Shown: positions 35,263 through 43,949 of the stretch, piece after piece
Numbering within the stretch: position 1 is the stretch's first letter
Layout: every line of letters starts with the position of its first letter
From: an uncultured Clostridium sp.
GTDB lineage: Bacteria > Bacillota > Clostridia > UBA1212 > UBA1255
Length of the DNA: 63,010 nucleotides
Reading direction: 5' to 3'
NCBI GenBank assembly: GCA_900543695.1
Contig: UQSG01000015.1
Coordinates: 1-63,010 of the forward strand
The notes under the pieces: generated by a model
What the model was told of the DNA's origin: nothing
Database searches by the model: none
The model's input: only the letters and a program-made list of their open reading frames with translations
Translations under genes and position numbers: made by a program

Positions 35263-37443
35263 TCAAGCGGCAGGAAATTCTTCAAACCATTCTGCCAGAT
35301 ACTGCAGAAGCAGACCGCTGTCAATGCCATTGATCATCCCGTCGCCGTTGACGTCCGCCGCAGTCTGATCGATTTCTACTTCCCACTCCGCCAGATACTG
35401 CAGAAGCAGACCGCTGTCAACGCCATTGATCATCCCGTCGCCGTTGACGTCGCCCAGCAAGCCCGGCAGCGCCGGAACGGCTTCTGTTTTTGTGGCTCCG
35501 CAGTGCGTGCAGGTGTAAGTCTTAACGCCTTCCTTGCCATATCCCGGCTCCGTTGTAACGATGCCTTCATCCCACTGATGCGTATTTCCGCTCTCATAGC
35601 TTGCCTTAAGCATTTCCGCCTCCGCAGCCGTTTTTGCAAAGCCAAACTGGCTGATCTCAACATAATCGCCGGCATTGGAATTGCCGTCAAAGAAGTCAAG
35701 CCGGATAGAATTTAGATTTCCGCTCCATCCGCTCTGATTCGTCAGATCCAGGATATAAGTATGATATTCTCCGTCCCTTGTCATCTGAAAATTCTTCGTA
35801 TAACTCGGATTGGGAGCCGTAATGCCGCCTGCACACAAAAACATTTGGAACACGCCCGATCTTACAGTCTCAGGCGTCCGCAGGCGCAGCACGATATATT
35901 TGTATTCCGACGTGTTCACCTTTTTCTCGGCAGTGGAAAAATCGAAACTGATATATGCGTCATTCGTATTCGTAACAGACGTCAGGCGGAGTACGTTTCC
36001 CTCCTGGAACGAGGCGGACGCGGCGTTCGGAGTATTAAACGCAGCTGCCATTGCTTGGGGGAAATCCATACTGAGCGGATTAAACGATACCGGCTCAATA
36101 ATATAATCGAGAGCCCCCTGCGCTCCTCTTGGCGTATCGTTCCAGCAAACTGCAATCGAATTAATGACCGCTCTCGGGGAGCCGTCGCTCGGGCTGTTCC
36201 GGACGACATATTCTCCATCGTCTTCCACCGTCACCAGCGTCGTGGAACCGCCGCCGTCAAACCAAAATACCGAATTATATCCGAGTTCCCTGCAAAAATC
36301 CGCAAGATGGCGTTCCTGGATTCCGACGCTGTAGCTGGACTGTCTGCCATCCACCGTCGTCATCATTACCGTTCCTTCATTCGTATATCCGATCAGCGTA
36401 TACGGCCACCTTCCCGTTCCGGTAAACTGTGTGCTGACGGCTCCGTTGATGAGGATCGGCATGTGTCCGCCTACCGCCTGTACACAGTTCTGCCAGAGCT
36501 CTTGATTGCTTGTGCTGGTAATGGAACAATCGATTGAAATTTGATCTCCCACCCGGAAAGAATTAATCGTGCTTAATCTGGTGCCGCGTGCCGTCAGAAC
36601 GATCCTGTTTCTGGAAATTTCCGCCGTTCCGCCCTGCCCGGAGGGATAGACCGCTTTCACGGTACCGCTGAGCGTGGCTCCATGGCGGAAAACGTCGCTG
36701 TCCAGTTCGATTTCAACCTCACAGGCGTCGGCAAGCGCCCGGCTGTTGGCGACGCGGTAATTGTATACGATTAAAGAATTGTCCGCCGGCAGCCGGTTGA
36801 GTCCGTCCGCCGTCACCGTCTTATTCTGCGAAGTGTTCCGGATTACGATGCTGGCGTTCGGAATTCCTACGATCGGCTGATAATCGGCCGTCATGCCGAA
36901 CGCATATTTCGGAGGCGTCGTGCTTCCCTTCTCATCATTTGTTGCCTCCAGATTTTCATTGCCGATCTGAGGCGTGCTCCAGATTTCTCCGTCGATAATC
37001 AGCATTCCCCGCGGAACCGCAAACGTGCCGCCCGTATTGACCGCGGAATTGCTGTGTACCGCCGTCATCCAAAGATCTCCATTCGTTGCTGCAAGTACGG
37101 TCTTCCCGTCGTGCGCGTCGTTGAAATCGCCGACAGCGGATGTTACGGTTTTCTGACTGTTGAGATACGTTCCGCTGTTAATGGCCTCTACCGTAAGATT
37201 CCGATTGGAAAGGTCAAATTCTATGACGTCGATCACATTAAGTCCGTATTCGCTGCTTGCCGGCAGCTTGATATTCGTATGCAAAACGCCTGTATTCTGT
37301 CCGTCATATACGATTTCCTCCTGCGTATGCGACGATTCGCCCGAGACGGCCCCCGCGCCGAGGATCGGCGCCGAAAGATTAAGCGTCAGCATTGCCGTAC
37401 ATAAAACGAGCGCAATCGTCAAAGATAGAAATCTTTTTCTCAT
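35263..37443 (-). CDS. Secreted phosphodiester glycosidase (NAGPA-like) with type I dockerin
   Basis: A 726-residue exported protein. A signal peptide (FLSLTIALVLCTAMLTLNLSA) is followed by a NAGPA-type phosphodiester glycosidase domain (about 50-430; VLAATNGDLW, GTFAVPRGMLI, FWFDGGGSTTLV, SPSDGSPRAVINSIAV). A beta-sandwich, probably carbohydrate-binding, spans about 470-620. Next is a YTCTHCGATKTEAVP segment, and a C-terminal dockerin with two near-identical calcium-binding repeats (DVNGDGMINGVDSGLLLQYL). Dockerins bind cohesins, so this enzyme may dock onto a surface scaffold; no cohesin is in the window. ATG 37443 has AAAGGG upstream, and a good promoter precedes it. Confidence 0.85.
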   Translation of the reverse strand: MRKRFLSLTIALVLCTAMLTLNLSAPILGAGAVSGESSHTQEEIVYDGQNTGVLHTNIKLPASSEYGLNVIDVIEFDLSNRNLTVEAINSGTYLNSQKTVTSAVGDFNDAHDGKTVLAATNGDLWMTAVHSNSAVNTGGTFAVPRGMLIIDGEIWSTPQIGNENLEATNDEKGSTTPPKYAFGMTADYQPIVGIPNASIVIRNTSQNKTVTADGLNRLPADNSLIVYNYRVANSRALADACEVEIELDSDVFRHGATLSGTVKAVYPSGQGGTAEISRNRIVLTARGTRLSTINSFRVGDQISIDCSITSTSNQELWQNCVQAVGGHMPILINGAVSTQFTGTGRWPYTLIGYTNEGTVMMTTVDGRQSSYSVGIQERHLADFCRELGYNSVFWFDGGGSTTLVTVEDDGEYVVRNSPSDGSPRAVINSIAVCWNDTPRGAQGALDYIIEPVSFNPLSMDFPQAMAAAFNTPNAASASFQEGNVLRLTSVTNTNDAYISFDFSTAEKKVNTSEYKYIVLRLRTPETVRSGVFQMFLCAGGITAPNPSYTKNFQMTRDGEYHTYILDLTNQSGWSGNLNSIRLDFFDGNSNAGDYVEISQFGFAKTAAEAEMLKASYESGNTHQWDEGIVTTEPGYGKEGVKTYTCTHCGATKTEAVPALPGLLGDVNGDGMINGVDSGLLLQYLAEWEVEIDQTAADVNGDGMINGIDSGLLLQYLAEWFEEFPAA

Positions 37444-37472
37444 ATTACACACCCTTTCTTTATATTAAAAAA

Positions 37473-37501
37473 ATTATACTGCTTTCCCATTTTCTTTTCA
37501 A
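37473..37501 (-). promoter_or_regulatory. Promoter for dockerin gene
   Basis: On the minus strand TTGAAA (37501-37496), a 17-base spacer and TATAAT (37478-37473), 29 bases before the start. Confidence 0.75.
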
Positions 37502-37533
37502 CTGTAAAATTTATTAAATTTTCGCATCCAGGG

Positions 37534-37560
37534 ACAGTTCTTTTTATGAGCACATACTAT
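37534..37560 (+). promoter_or_regulatory. Possible sporulation (mother-cell sigma) promoter for cotJ
   Basis: AC at 37534-37535 and CATACTAT at 37553-37560, 17 bases apart, loosely match the sigma-K/sigma-E pattern AC-N16/17-CATANNNT. It lies 36 bases upstream of cotJA. The match is weak by sequence but fits the genes. Confidence 0.35.
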
Positions 37561-37596
37561 GTTAAAGGAAGGAATTTTTAACATGGAGGTTATGAT

Positions 37597-37839
37597 ATGA
37601 ATGATTTATGCACTTCTCCTTTCGTGACGACGCCGCTTGACGACCCGTCGATTATAAATGCATCTTCTGACAGTGAAAATAGAGTATACGCAACGATTAC
37701 CGTGCCGTGGCAGGTTCCCGGCAAACTGTATTCCGCCTGCGAGGGCCTTTCCCAGGGGACGATCTTTGCGGATCTGAACCAGCCCTATGTATGCACGATC
37801 CGTAAGAAAGTGACAAAGGAGGGCTGCGACTGTGGATAA
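37597..37839 (+). CDS. cotJA: Spore coat-associated protein CotJA
   Basis: An 80-residue protein whose core, ITVPWQVPGKLYSACEGLSQGTIFADLNQPY, has the CotJA pattern of a PWQ motif, a YS turn and a GT-F--L--PY ending. In Bacillus the cotJ operon is made in the mother cell and its products enter the spore coat. GGAGG lies before ATG 37597. The end overlaps cotJB by 8 bases. Confidence 0.88.
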   Translation: MNDLCTSPFVTTPLDDPSIINASSDSENRVYATITVPWQVPGKLYSACEGLSQGTIFADLNQPYVCTIRKKVTKEGCDCG

Positions 37840-38077
37840 AGAAAAATTAAAATATGAGATTATGGCTCTTGATTTTGCGCTTGCAGATCTCAAGCTTTAC
37901 CTTGACACGCATCCGGATTGCACAGAATCCATCAAACTGTTCAATTCCATCGTGGATAAGCGGAAAGTAATGTTTGACACGTATCAGTCCCTCTACGGCC
38001 CTCTGGTCGCCGAAACCTACTCCGGTTCCGAATCGACATGGGATTGGATCGACGATCCCTGGCCATGGAGCAAGTAA
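37832..38077 (+). CDS. cotJB: Spore coat protein CotJB
   Basis: An 81-residue CotJB protein. The segment MALDFALADLKLYLDTHPDCTESIKLFNSIVDKRK shows the LDTHP motif of the family, and the W-rich end (WDWIDDPWPW) is typical. It starts at GTG 37832 inside the end of cotJA, with GGAGGG upstream, so translation is coupled. Confidence 0.9.
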   Translation: MDKEKLKYEIMALDFALADLKLYLDTHPDCTESIKLFNSIVDKRKVMFDTYQSLYGPLVAETYSGSESTWDWIDDPWPWSK

Positions 38078-38104
38078 AATTTATGACGATCGGAGGTAAA
38101 ACTT

Positions 38105-38677
38105 ATGTGGCTATATGAAAAGAAGCTTCAATTTCCCATTAACATCAAGAAGCCGGATCCGCGCATGGCAAAGCTGATCATCACGCAGTACGGCGGCGCG
38201 GACGGAGAGCTCGCGGCCTCTCTGCGCTATTTAAGTCAAAGATTTTCCATGCCGAATGGCGAAACGCGCGCGACTTTAAATGATATTGGCTCGGAGGAGC
38301 TCGCGCATCTGGAAATGATCGGTACAATGTGCCATCAGCTCCTGCAGGGAGCCGACTGCGAAATGCTGAAAAAATGCGGCTATGATACGGATTACGTGGA
38401 GCACGGCATCGGCGTCTATCCGCAGAACGCAGCCGGCGTGCCGTTTAACGCGGCATATCTGCAGTCAAAGGGCGATCCTGTGACGGATTTAATCGAAGAC
38501 CTCGCTGCAGAACAGAAAGCGAAGCAAACGTACGAATATCTCATCAACATGGCGGATGATCCCGATGTGATCGAGCCGCTTCGCTTCCTGAGAGAACGCG
38601 AGGTTGTGCATTTTCAAAGATTCGGGGAAGCTCTGGAAATCGTAAAACGGCTGAACAGCAGTCCGAAATACTTCTGA
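38105..38677 (+). CDS. cotJC: CotJC, manganese-catalase-like spore coat protein
   Basis: A 190-residue four-helix-bundle protein of the manganese catalase family. It shows the dimetal ligands ITQYGGADGELAASLRYLSQ, the first Glu-x-x-His pair in SEELAHLEMIG, and the second set in LAAEQKAKQTYEYLI and REREVVHFQRFGEAL. It is predicted to protect the spore against peroxide. ATG 38105 follows CGGAGG. It ends the cotJ operon, 27 bases after cotJB. Confidence 0.93.
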   Translation: MWLYEKKLQFPINIKKPDPRMAKLIITQYGGADGELAASLRYLSQRFSMPNGETRATLNDIGSEELAHLEMIGTMCHQLLQGADCEMLKKCGYDTDYVEHGIGVYPQNAAGVPFNAAYLQSKGDPVTDLIEDLAAEQKAKQTYEYLINMADDPDVIEPLRFLREREVVHFQRFGEALEIVKRLNSSPKYF

Positions 38678-38714
38678 GCGCTTATAAAAACACTTGTCTG
38701 AAGATATAAAAAAC

Positions 38715-38750
38715 GCCTCGTTTCCGCGAAAAGCGGAGCGAGGCATCTTT
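38715..38750. terminator. Bidirectional terminator between cotJC and helicase gene
   Basis: GCCTCG (38715-38720) pairs with CGAGGC (38739-38744), and TCCGC with GCGGA inside. An A-rich left side and TCTTTT on the right allow use by both convergent transcripts. Confidence 0.75.
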
Positions 38751-40955
38751 TCAGCAATTAAAATCCAGGGAATTCGGCTCCTGCATGTCTGATTTTAAGC
38801 CCGCCGGATCCAAAAAATCAAATAGGAATTGCTTTCTCAGCAGCTCCTGCGGAATATATTCATTATATTTATGCTCCAGCTGGGCTTTTTCCGGCAGCGG
38901 AAGTGTGGAAAGGTCGGGATCTGAGGCAAGTATCTCCTGAATGGCCGCGTCAAGATATGCGGCCGGATTTTTCTGCTTGGCCGAAAATGTCACTTCCAGA
39001 TAGACGCAGGTTCTCCATAAAATTTTACTTTGGAAGCCTCTTTGGCGCAGCAGAAAATGGAGCGTATACAGCTGGCGCGTACCGATCCACGGGAAGACAG
39101 CGTATTTAAGTTCCGAAAGCTGTGTGACACGATTCGTGAGAATTCCGGCGTTTTTCGCCAAATAACGCAGCTCTGCGAGCCTTTCACAACAGGATTGGCT
39201 GAGATACGGAAAGGTTTCCCCGCTCTGTAAAATCTGTTTCATTTTTCTCACAAGAACTGTGTGAAGCTCAGCCTGAAAGTCGACGTCCCAGTCCACAGTA
39301 GAAACGCCCGGAACGAGCTTCACAAAAATGACTTTTGCTTTTTGATTAACCTCCACCGTTTCCCAGGTTCTTCCTGCCAGAGCGAAGCGCGTTTCCGGCG
39401 GATAAATTTTATCCACGGTACCAATCGCGCGGTTTTCGTCTTTTACCAGATAATACTCCGGGACAAGAAAAACGGACAAAAAATGATAATCGTTTACGAC
39501 CTTTTCTCCTGCCGGTCCGATGATCAGGCCTCCGTCCTCCATTTTCTGAAGCTGTCCGATCGCCAGCAAATGGCGAAGCAGCAGGGCATAATCTTCTTTG
39601 GGAATCTTCCGAAAGGGCGACAGACTTAAGATATCGTCAAAAAGCTTTTTGGCGGGCGTTTCGCCAGAAGACAGCAGATAACTCATCGTCTGATGATACA
39701 GCAGCGAATACGGATACGCGCCAGGCGTCAGAGGTTCGATCCATTTTTGTTTTGTATATAATTCTATTATGGCGATCATCCGCAGAAAGCTCCAGTTCAT
39801 CGGTCCCAGCTTGTCGGCGGCGGTGGTATGGACGTCGTCGACAAACGTAAACAGGATCTGCGGAATCTGTCCTCTCCTTCCGCAGCGGCCCAGGCGCTGG
39901 GCAAAGCTGGATACGGTTGCCGGGGCTCCGATCTGCACTACCTGATCCAGAGAACCGATATCGATGCCGAGCTCCAGCGTAACCGTCGCTCCGGTTACGA
40001 GCTTTTCCTCGGAATTTTTCATTTCGTCCTCCGCCTGCTCCCGCAGGACCGCAGAAATATTTCCGTGATGGACGCGGTACACATCCGGAGTTTTATATTT
40101 CAGCGCAAGCTGGCGCAGATGCGCAAGAACGGATTCCGTCTCTTCCCTGGAGTTTGTAAAAATAATCGTTTTCTGATCGAGCGTCATTTTATAAAGATAT
40201 TTAAAATGCTCCGCCTCGCCGGAGTTCTCCGAGCCGCCTTGGGGATCGTCCTGCGTTTTCTGAAAGCGTTCTACAAATAAACGAATCTTCTGCCGGCCTC
40301 CCGTTCCAGACACTGCCGTGCAGGCTCTCTGGGTGCCGGAATCCAGCCATTTTTTTGCTTCCTCCAGATCTCCTAATGTCGCGGAAAGGCCGATCCTTCG
40401 AGGAATTTGCCCGGTAATCCGCTGCAGACGCTCTAAAAGGCAAAGCACCTGCACGCCGCGGACATCGCGCATAAAATAATGTACCTCGTCGATAATAACA
40501 AACCGAAGATCGCTGAAAAGCTTCAGACAGGCGCCGCGTTTACGGATCAGCAGGGATTCCAGCGACTCCGGCGTAATCTGCAGAATTCCCTGGGGATGCT
40601 TCAAAAGGCGGTTTTTGTCCGCAGCGGACGCATCCCCGTGCCATTTGCAAACGGGCAGTCCGGATTCCTGCAGCAGATATTCCAGTCTTTTGAACTGATC
40701 GTTGATCAGTGCCTTCAGCGGACTGATATATAAAACGCCGACCGAAGAGGAAGGCTTCCGGTACAGCTCCGTCAGAACGGGCAAAAATGCGGCCTCTGTT
40801 TTTCCCGAGGCGGTTCCCGAGGAAAGCAGCAGATTGTCGTCGCTGTCAAAGACAACGCGGCAGGCGGAAATCTGGATGTCGCGCAGCTCCGTCCATCTGC
40901 TGGCATAAATATAATCCTGGATATAGGGCGCCAAGCGGCTGAACACATCCGTCAT
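38751..40955 (-). CDS. SF2 DEAD/DEAH-box helicase of the TerB/BrxD-linked system
   Basis: A 734-residue superfamily 2 helicase. Walker A is SSGTASGKT (45-53), motif II is DEVH (156-159), motif III is SAT (191-193) and motif VI is QRLGRCGRRG (353-362). The two RecA lobes span about 1-420. The C-terminal 310 residues contain a winged-helix-like part and an unrecognised region. The arrangement recalls Lhr-like and BREX-linked helicases. The start overlaps the stop of the BrxD-like ATPase gene by 4 bases (ATGA), so the two are coupled. It is the last gene of the three-gene set and probably works with that ATPase on DNA. No nuclease domain was seen. Confidence 0.88.
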   Translation of the reverse strand: MTDVFSRLAPYIQDYIYASRWTELRDIQISACRVVFDSDDNLLLSSGTASGKTEAAFLPVLTELYRKPSSSVGVLYISPLKALINDQFKRLEYLLQESGLPVCKWHGDASAADKNRLLKHPQGILQITPESLESLLIRKRGACLKLFSDLRFVIIDEVHYFMRDVRGVQVLCLLERLQRITGQIPRRIGLSATLGDLEEAKKWLDSGTQRACTAVSGTGGRQKIRLFVERFQKTQDDPQGGSENSGEAEHFKYLYKMTLDQKTIIFTNSREETESVLAHLRQLALKYKTPDVYRVHHGNISAVLREQAEDEMKNSEEKLVTGATVTLELGIDIGSLDQVVQIGAPATVSSFAQRLGRCGRRGQIPQILFTFVDDVHTTAADKLGPMNWSFLRMIAIIELYTKQKWIEPLTPGAYPYSLLYHQTMSYLLSSGETPAKKLFDDILSLSPFRKIPKEDYALLLRHLLAIGQLQKMEDGGLIIGPAGEKVVNDYHFLSVFLVPEYYLVKDENRAIGTVDKIYPPETRFALAGRTWETVEVNQKAKVIFVKLVPGVSTVDWDVDFQAELHTVLVRKMKQILQSGETFPYLSQSCCERLAELRYLAKNAGILTNRVTQLSELKYAVFPWIGTRQLYTLHFLLRQRGFQSKILWRTCVYLEVTFSAKQKNPAAYLDAAIQEILASDPDLSTLPLPEKAQLEHKYNEYIPQELLRKQFLFDFLDPAGLKSDMQEPNSLDFNC

Positions 40956-42265
40956 AATTCAAACTCCTGGAACAACGAGCCTTCTTCTTCGGAGGGCTTT
41001 CCCAAAAACTGCTCCTCTTCCAGAAGCTCCGAGGCGGAGCGTTCCGGAGACTGAAACAGAATATTTAAAAGCTCTATAAAATCGCGGATGATTTCTCTCG
41101 GCGTAATATGGCTTTCCGCACCGACACGGTTGAACTCGATCTGAAGGAAGCGAACGAGCTCCTCGTGCGTAATTTTGGGAGAATATTCAAAAAGCTGCGC
41201 ATGCATCTGCACAAGCTTTTCGATCAATACATACAGCTCTTCCTCGTTCAGCATATTGAGCCGGATGATCGGGGAAAGCATGTCCCTTCCGCCGCCCTCC
41301 GCAAATCTGCCCTCCGAGAGCCTAGAGCGAAGCGCCTCATAGCTGAATACGCCTTTATACTTATCCTCGATACACTGCGGCGTTCCTCCCAGGAAAAAGC
41401 CGATGTTCCGCGCTTTTCCCTGCAGCACATCGTTGTACATGGTAAGAATTTTTTCGTAGTTGTTCTGTCTTACGGCAGACTGCGGAATTTTGAAAATATT
41501 TACCAGCTCGTCCACAATTACCAGCAGCCCCTTATAGCCGGCATGTACGATAAACGCTGAGAGAAGCTTCAAAACATCATACCAGTTTTCGTCCGTGACA
41601 ATAAAATTGATATTCAAGTCCTGCCGGGCCTCCGTTCTTGTCGGATATTCCCCTCGGAACCAGCGGATCACGTTGGATTTTATCTGGTCGTCAGACGTCA
41701 GATACGCATGGTAATAGAGCAGGACGGCTCTGGCAAATTCAAATCCGTTGACCATCCCCTCCAGACTGGCGGTAACCGTATGGATCCTTTTTTCTACCGA
41801 CCGGTCAAAGGCGGGATCCTCCGGAGACAAATTTTCTTCTACTGCCACAGACGTTCTGATTCCGGAAATCCAGCGTTCCAGAATCAGCGGAAGCGCGCCG
41901 CCGTCTGGCTTCGTCTTGGTAGACATGTTTTTGACCAGCTCTTTGTACGTTGCAAGTCCCTGGCCCTTTGAGCCGGTGAAGCGGCGCTCCGGCGACAGAT
42001 CCGCGTCCACTACCACAAACCCGCGTTCTGCGGCATAGTTTCTGATTGTCTGCAGTAAGAAGCTTTTGCCGCTTCCGTATTTTCCCACAATAAAACGAAA
42101 CGCTGCTCCGCCGTCTGCTATGATATCGATATCATGCAGCAGAGCACTGATTTCCCGTTCTCTCCCCACGGTGATATACTCCAAGCCCACTCTCGGGACG
42201 ACGCCGCCCTTCAAAGCGTTAATAATCGTGCTGGTAATCCGTTTCGGAGGGTTATTCTGTTTCAT
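40952..42265 (-). CDS. BrxD-like P-loop ATPase (BrxC/BrxD ATP-binding family, DUF2791)
   Basis: A 437-residue AAA+-like ATPase. The N-terminus (KRITSTIINALKGGVVPRVGLEYITVGREREI) and Walker A IVGKYGSGKSFLL (59-71) match the DUF2791/BrxD group known from BREX systems. Walker B is GLLVIVDELVNIF (246-258), and sensor-like GFFLGGTPQC follows. The C-terminal part is helical and acidic. It overlaps the TerB gene by 14 bases and the helicase by 4. No BREX genes such as pglZ or pglX are present, so it belongs to the smaller TerB-linked set. Predicted role: ATP-driven loading or remodelling on DNA together with the helicase. Confidence 0.82.
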   Translation of the reverse strand: MKQNNPPKRITSTIINALKGGVVPRVGLEYITVGREREISALLHDIDIIADGGAAFRFIVGKYGSGKSFLLQTIRNYAAERGFVVVDADLSPERRFTGSKGQGLATYKELVKNMSTKTKPDGGALPLILERWISGIRTSVAVEENLSPEDPAFDRSVEKRIHTVTASLEGMVNGFEFARAVLLYYHAYLTSDDQIKSNVIRWFRGEYPTRTEARQDLNINFIVTDENWYDVLKLLSAFIVHAGYKGLLVIVDELVNIFKIPQSAVRQNNYEKILTMYNDVLQGKARNIGFFLGGTPQCIEDKYKGVFSYEALRSRLSEGRFAEGGGRDMLSPIIRLNMLNEEELYVLIEKLVQMHAQLFEYSPKITHEELVRFLQIEFNRVGAESHITPREIIRDFIELLNILFQSPERSASELLEEEQFLGKPSEEEGSLFQEFEL

Positions 42266-43931
42266 TTAAAACCACCCTTTCCAATTCACATCGATATTCC
42301 TCATACACCGAGGCCGTATCTGCAAGCTCCAGGATATTATCCTCCACAGCTTCTACGGCCTTTTCGTTGATTTTCTCTGCAAGAACCTCCGGCATCAGCA
42401 ACCGTGCTCTGCAGAATTCCTGGAATTCGCCCGGCCTCGTGCCGCGCAGGAGCAAACGAATCGCTTCCTTTTCTGTTTCTGTCAGAGAATGCGCAAGCTT
42501 TTCCCAGCCGTCCGCCGCAGAAAACGGCCGTTCCGTCTCGTCTGAAGCATTTTTCTCAAGCGAGGCAGCAGCCTGTGAAATCGATTCCGCATTCTGCCCG
42601 TTCCCGTCGTCTTCCGGGAGCGCCTCCTCTCCGGCTGCCAATCCTTGCAAAGGAGCCAGAAGCTTTTCCTGAATGGCAGAAGCGCTTTCCCGAATCTTCT
42701 CCAGGCGGCCTGGATCTACGTTGACAGATCTTTTATGCGCTTCCCTGTGGAATTCCAGGATCGCGCCGTCAATTTTCTCGAAAAACAGATTGGGCTCCGG
42801 GAAAAATTCTCTGAGCTGGGACAGATCAAGCTTCGTTTTATCTGCATTTAACCGATACTTGTATTTCCTCGCTTTCCGATAAAATTGCTCAATTCTCTTA
42901 AAAAGGTAGCCGATGATCCGCCGGCCGCTCGTCCGGCAGATTCGGCGCGCCGAGCGGAACCAGCGTCCGGTTTCATACCAATATCGTTCTTCCCCGGAAA
43001 TCCGGACTTCCTTTCTTTCAGGAGGCGGCATACACTGCGGCGCATATCTGGCCTTTCGGAACGGAACCCAGAATGCGGGTTTTCCGTCATAATTGATCAG
43101 GTCGTCAAAGCAGGCGCCGTTTTCGCGGAGCCAGCCGTCAAGCCTTCCGACAACAAATTCAAAACAGTTCCTCAGATCGCGCTCCGTTTCCGCGGTATAA
43201 AAAGCAGAACGTTCAAACGGATAGGAAGAAAGCTTCGCATACATCCCGAAAAAGTCGGTTTCTTCCGGGAACGGATAATATTCCTGCAGCAGCGGTTCCC
43301 TGCGTACCAGATCAAAGAACGGGAATTCAAAGGCGTTTATGATGTAATAGTCCTTCACCCATTCTGCCATGTATGCGCCGAGCTTACTTTCATACGGAGC
43401 ATATTCCCTCCAGATCGAAAGCAGGCGTGAAAGCCCCTCGCGTCCGTCCGTCACACCGATGTTGTTAATGAGTTCATAAATATAAAGAAACACATAGGAA
43501 AAGCTCGTTTTCTTTACGCTTCCTCTGCGCACGCAGCTGCGCCATGTAAAATAAGTCCGGAGCTGCTCATAGCTCATGATCTGATACTCGGGAAAGTAAG
43601 CGGAGAAAGGCGCATTTCCCGAATAATCGTCTTCAAAATGCTCCATTTTTTTCGCCTGTCTGTAAAAGGACTCATTCTCTCCAAGCGGATTAACATAAGG
43701 CGGATATCGGTAAAGCCGCCGCAGCTCCTGAAACAGGAAAAAAATGTTCTCTTCCTCTGGGCTGCGTGTGCGGATGGGCTCCGAAACGCTGGATTCCCGG
43801 GGAGCCGGATGTTTTTCTTCAATATATATTTCCGCAAACTGCTGATGATGCAGCGAATACGTCCGGTTCCTGATCTGATTGAGAAGGGGATTTTCGCCGC
43901 CGTTTTTCCTTTGCTCCTCGCCGTCCGCCAT
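42252..43931 (-). CDS. TerB_N / TerB_C domain protein
   Basis: A 559-residue protein. Residues about 60-270 match the TerB-N domain pattern: YFTWRSCVRRG (127-137), SYVFLYIYELINNIGV (145-160) and WVKDYYI (191-197). The middle is basic and helical. After a linker rich in E, A and S, residues about 465-559 (SLTETEKEAIRLLLRG, ARLLMPEVLAEKINEKAVEAVEDNIL) resemble TerB-C. The central metal-binding TerB domain itself is not evident. GGGAGG precedes ATG 43931, 18 bases after the ftsK stop. In comparative genomics such proteins are linked to helicases and ATPases in predicted stress or phage-defence DNA-processing systems. The biochemical role is unknown. Confidence 0.75.
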   Translation of the reverse strand: MADGEEQRKNGGENPLLNQIRNRTYSLHHQQFAEIYIEEKHPAPRESSVSEPIRTRSPEEENIFFLFQELRRLYRYPPYVNPLGENESFYRQAKKMEHFEDDYSGNAPFSAYFPEYQIMSYEQLRTYFTWRSCVRRGSVKKTSFSYVFLYIYELINNIGVTDGREGLSRLLSIWREYAPYESKLGAYMAEWVKDYYIINAFEFPFFDLVRREPLLQEYYPFPEETDFFGMYAKLSSYPFERSAFYTAETERDLRNCFEFVVGRLDGWLRENGACFDDLINYDGKPAFWVPFRKARYAPQCMPPPERKEVRISGEERYWYETGRWFRSARRICRTSGRRIIGYLFKRIEQFYRKARKYKYRLNADKTKLDLSQLREFFPEPNLFFEKIDGAILEFHREAHKRSVNVDPGRLEKIRESASAIQEKLLAPLQGLAAGEEALPEDDGNGQNAESISQAAASLEKNASDETERPFSAADGWEKLAHSLTETEKEAIRLLLRGTRPGEFQEFCRARLLMPEVLAEKINEKAVEAVEDNILELADTASVYEEYRCELERVVLNETE

Positions 43932-43949
43932 ACAGGCCTCCCACTCGCC

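Noticed and set aside
38751..43931. Calling the triad a BREX system
   Set aside because: Only the BrxD-like ATPase and a helicase fit. PglZ, PglX/methylase, BrxA, BrxB and BrxL are all missing within the window.
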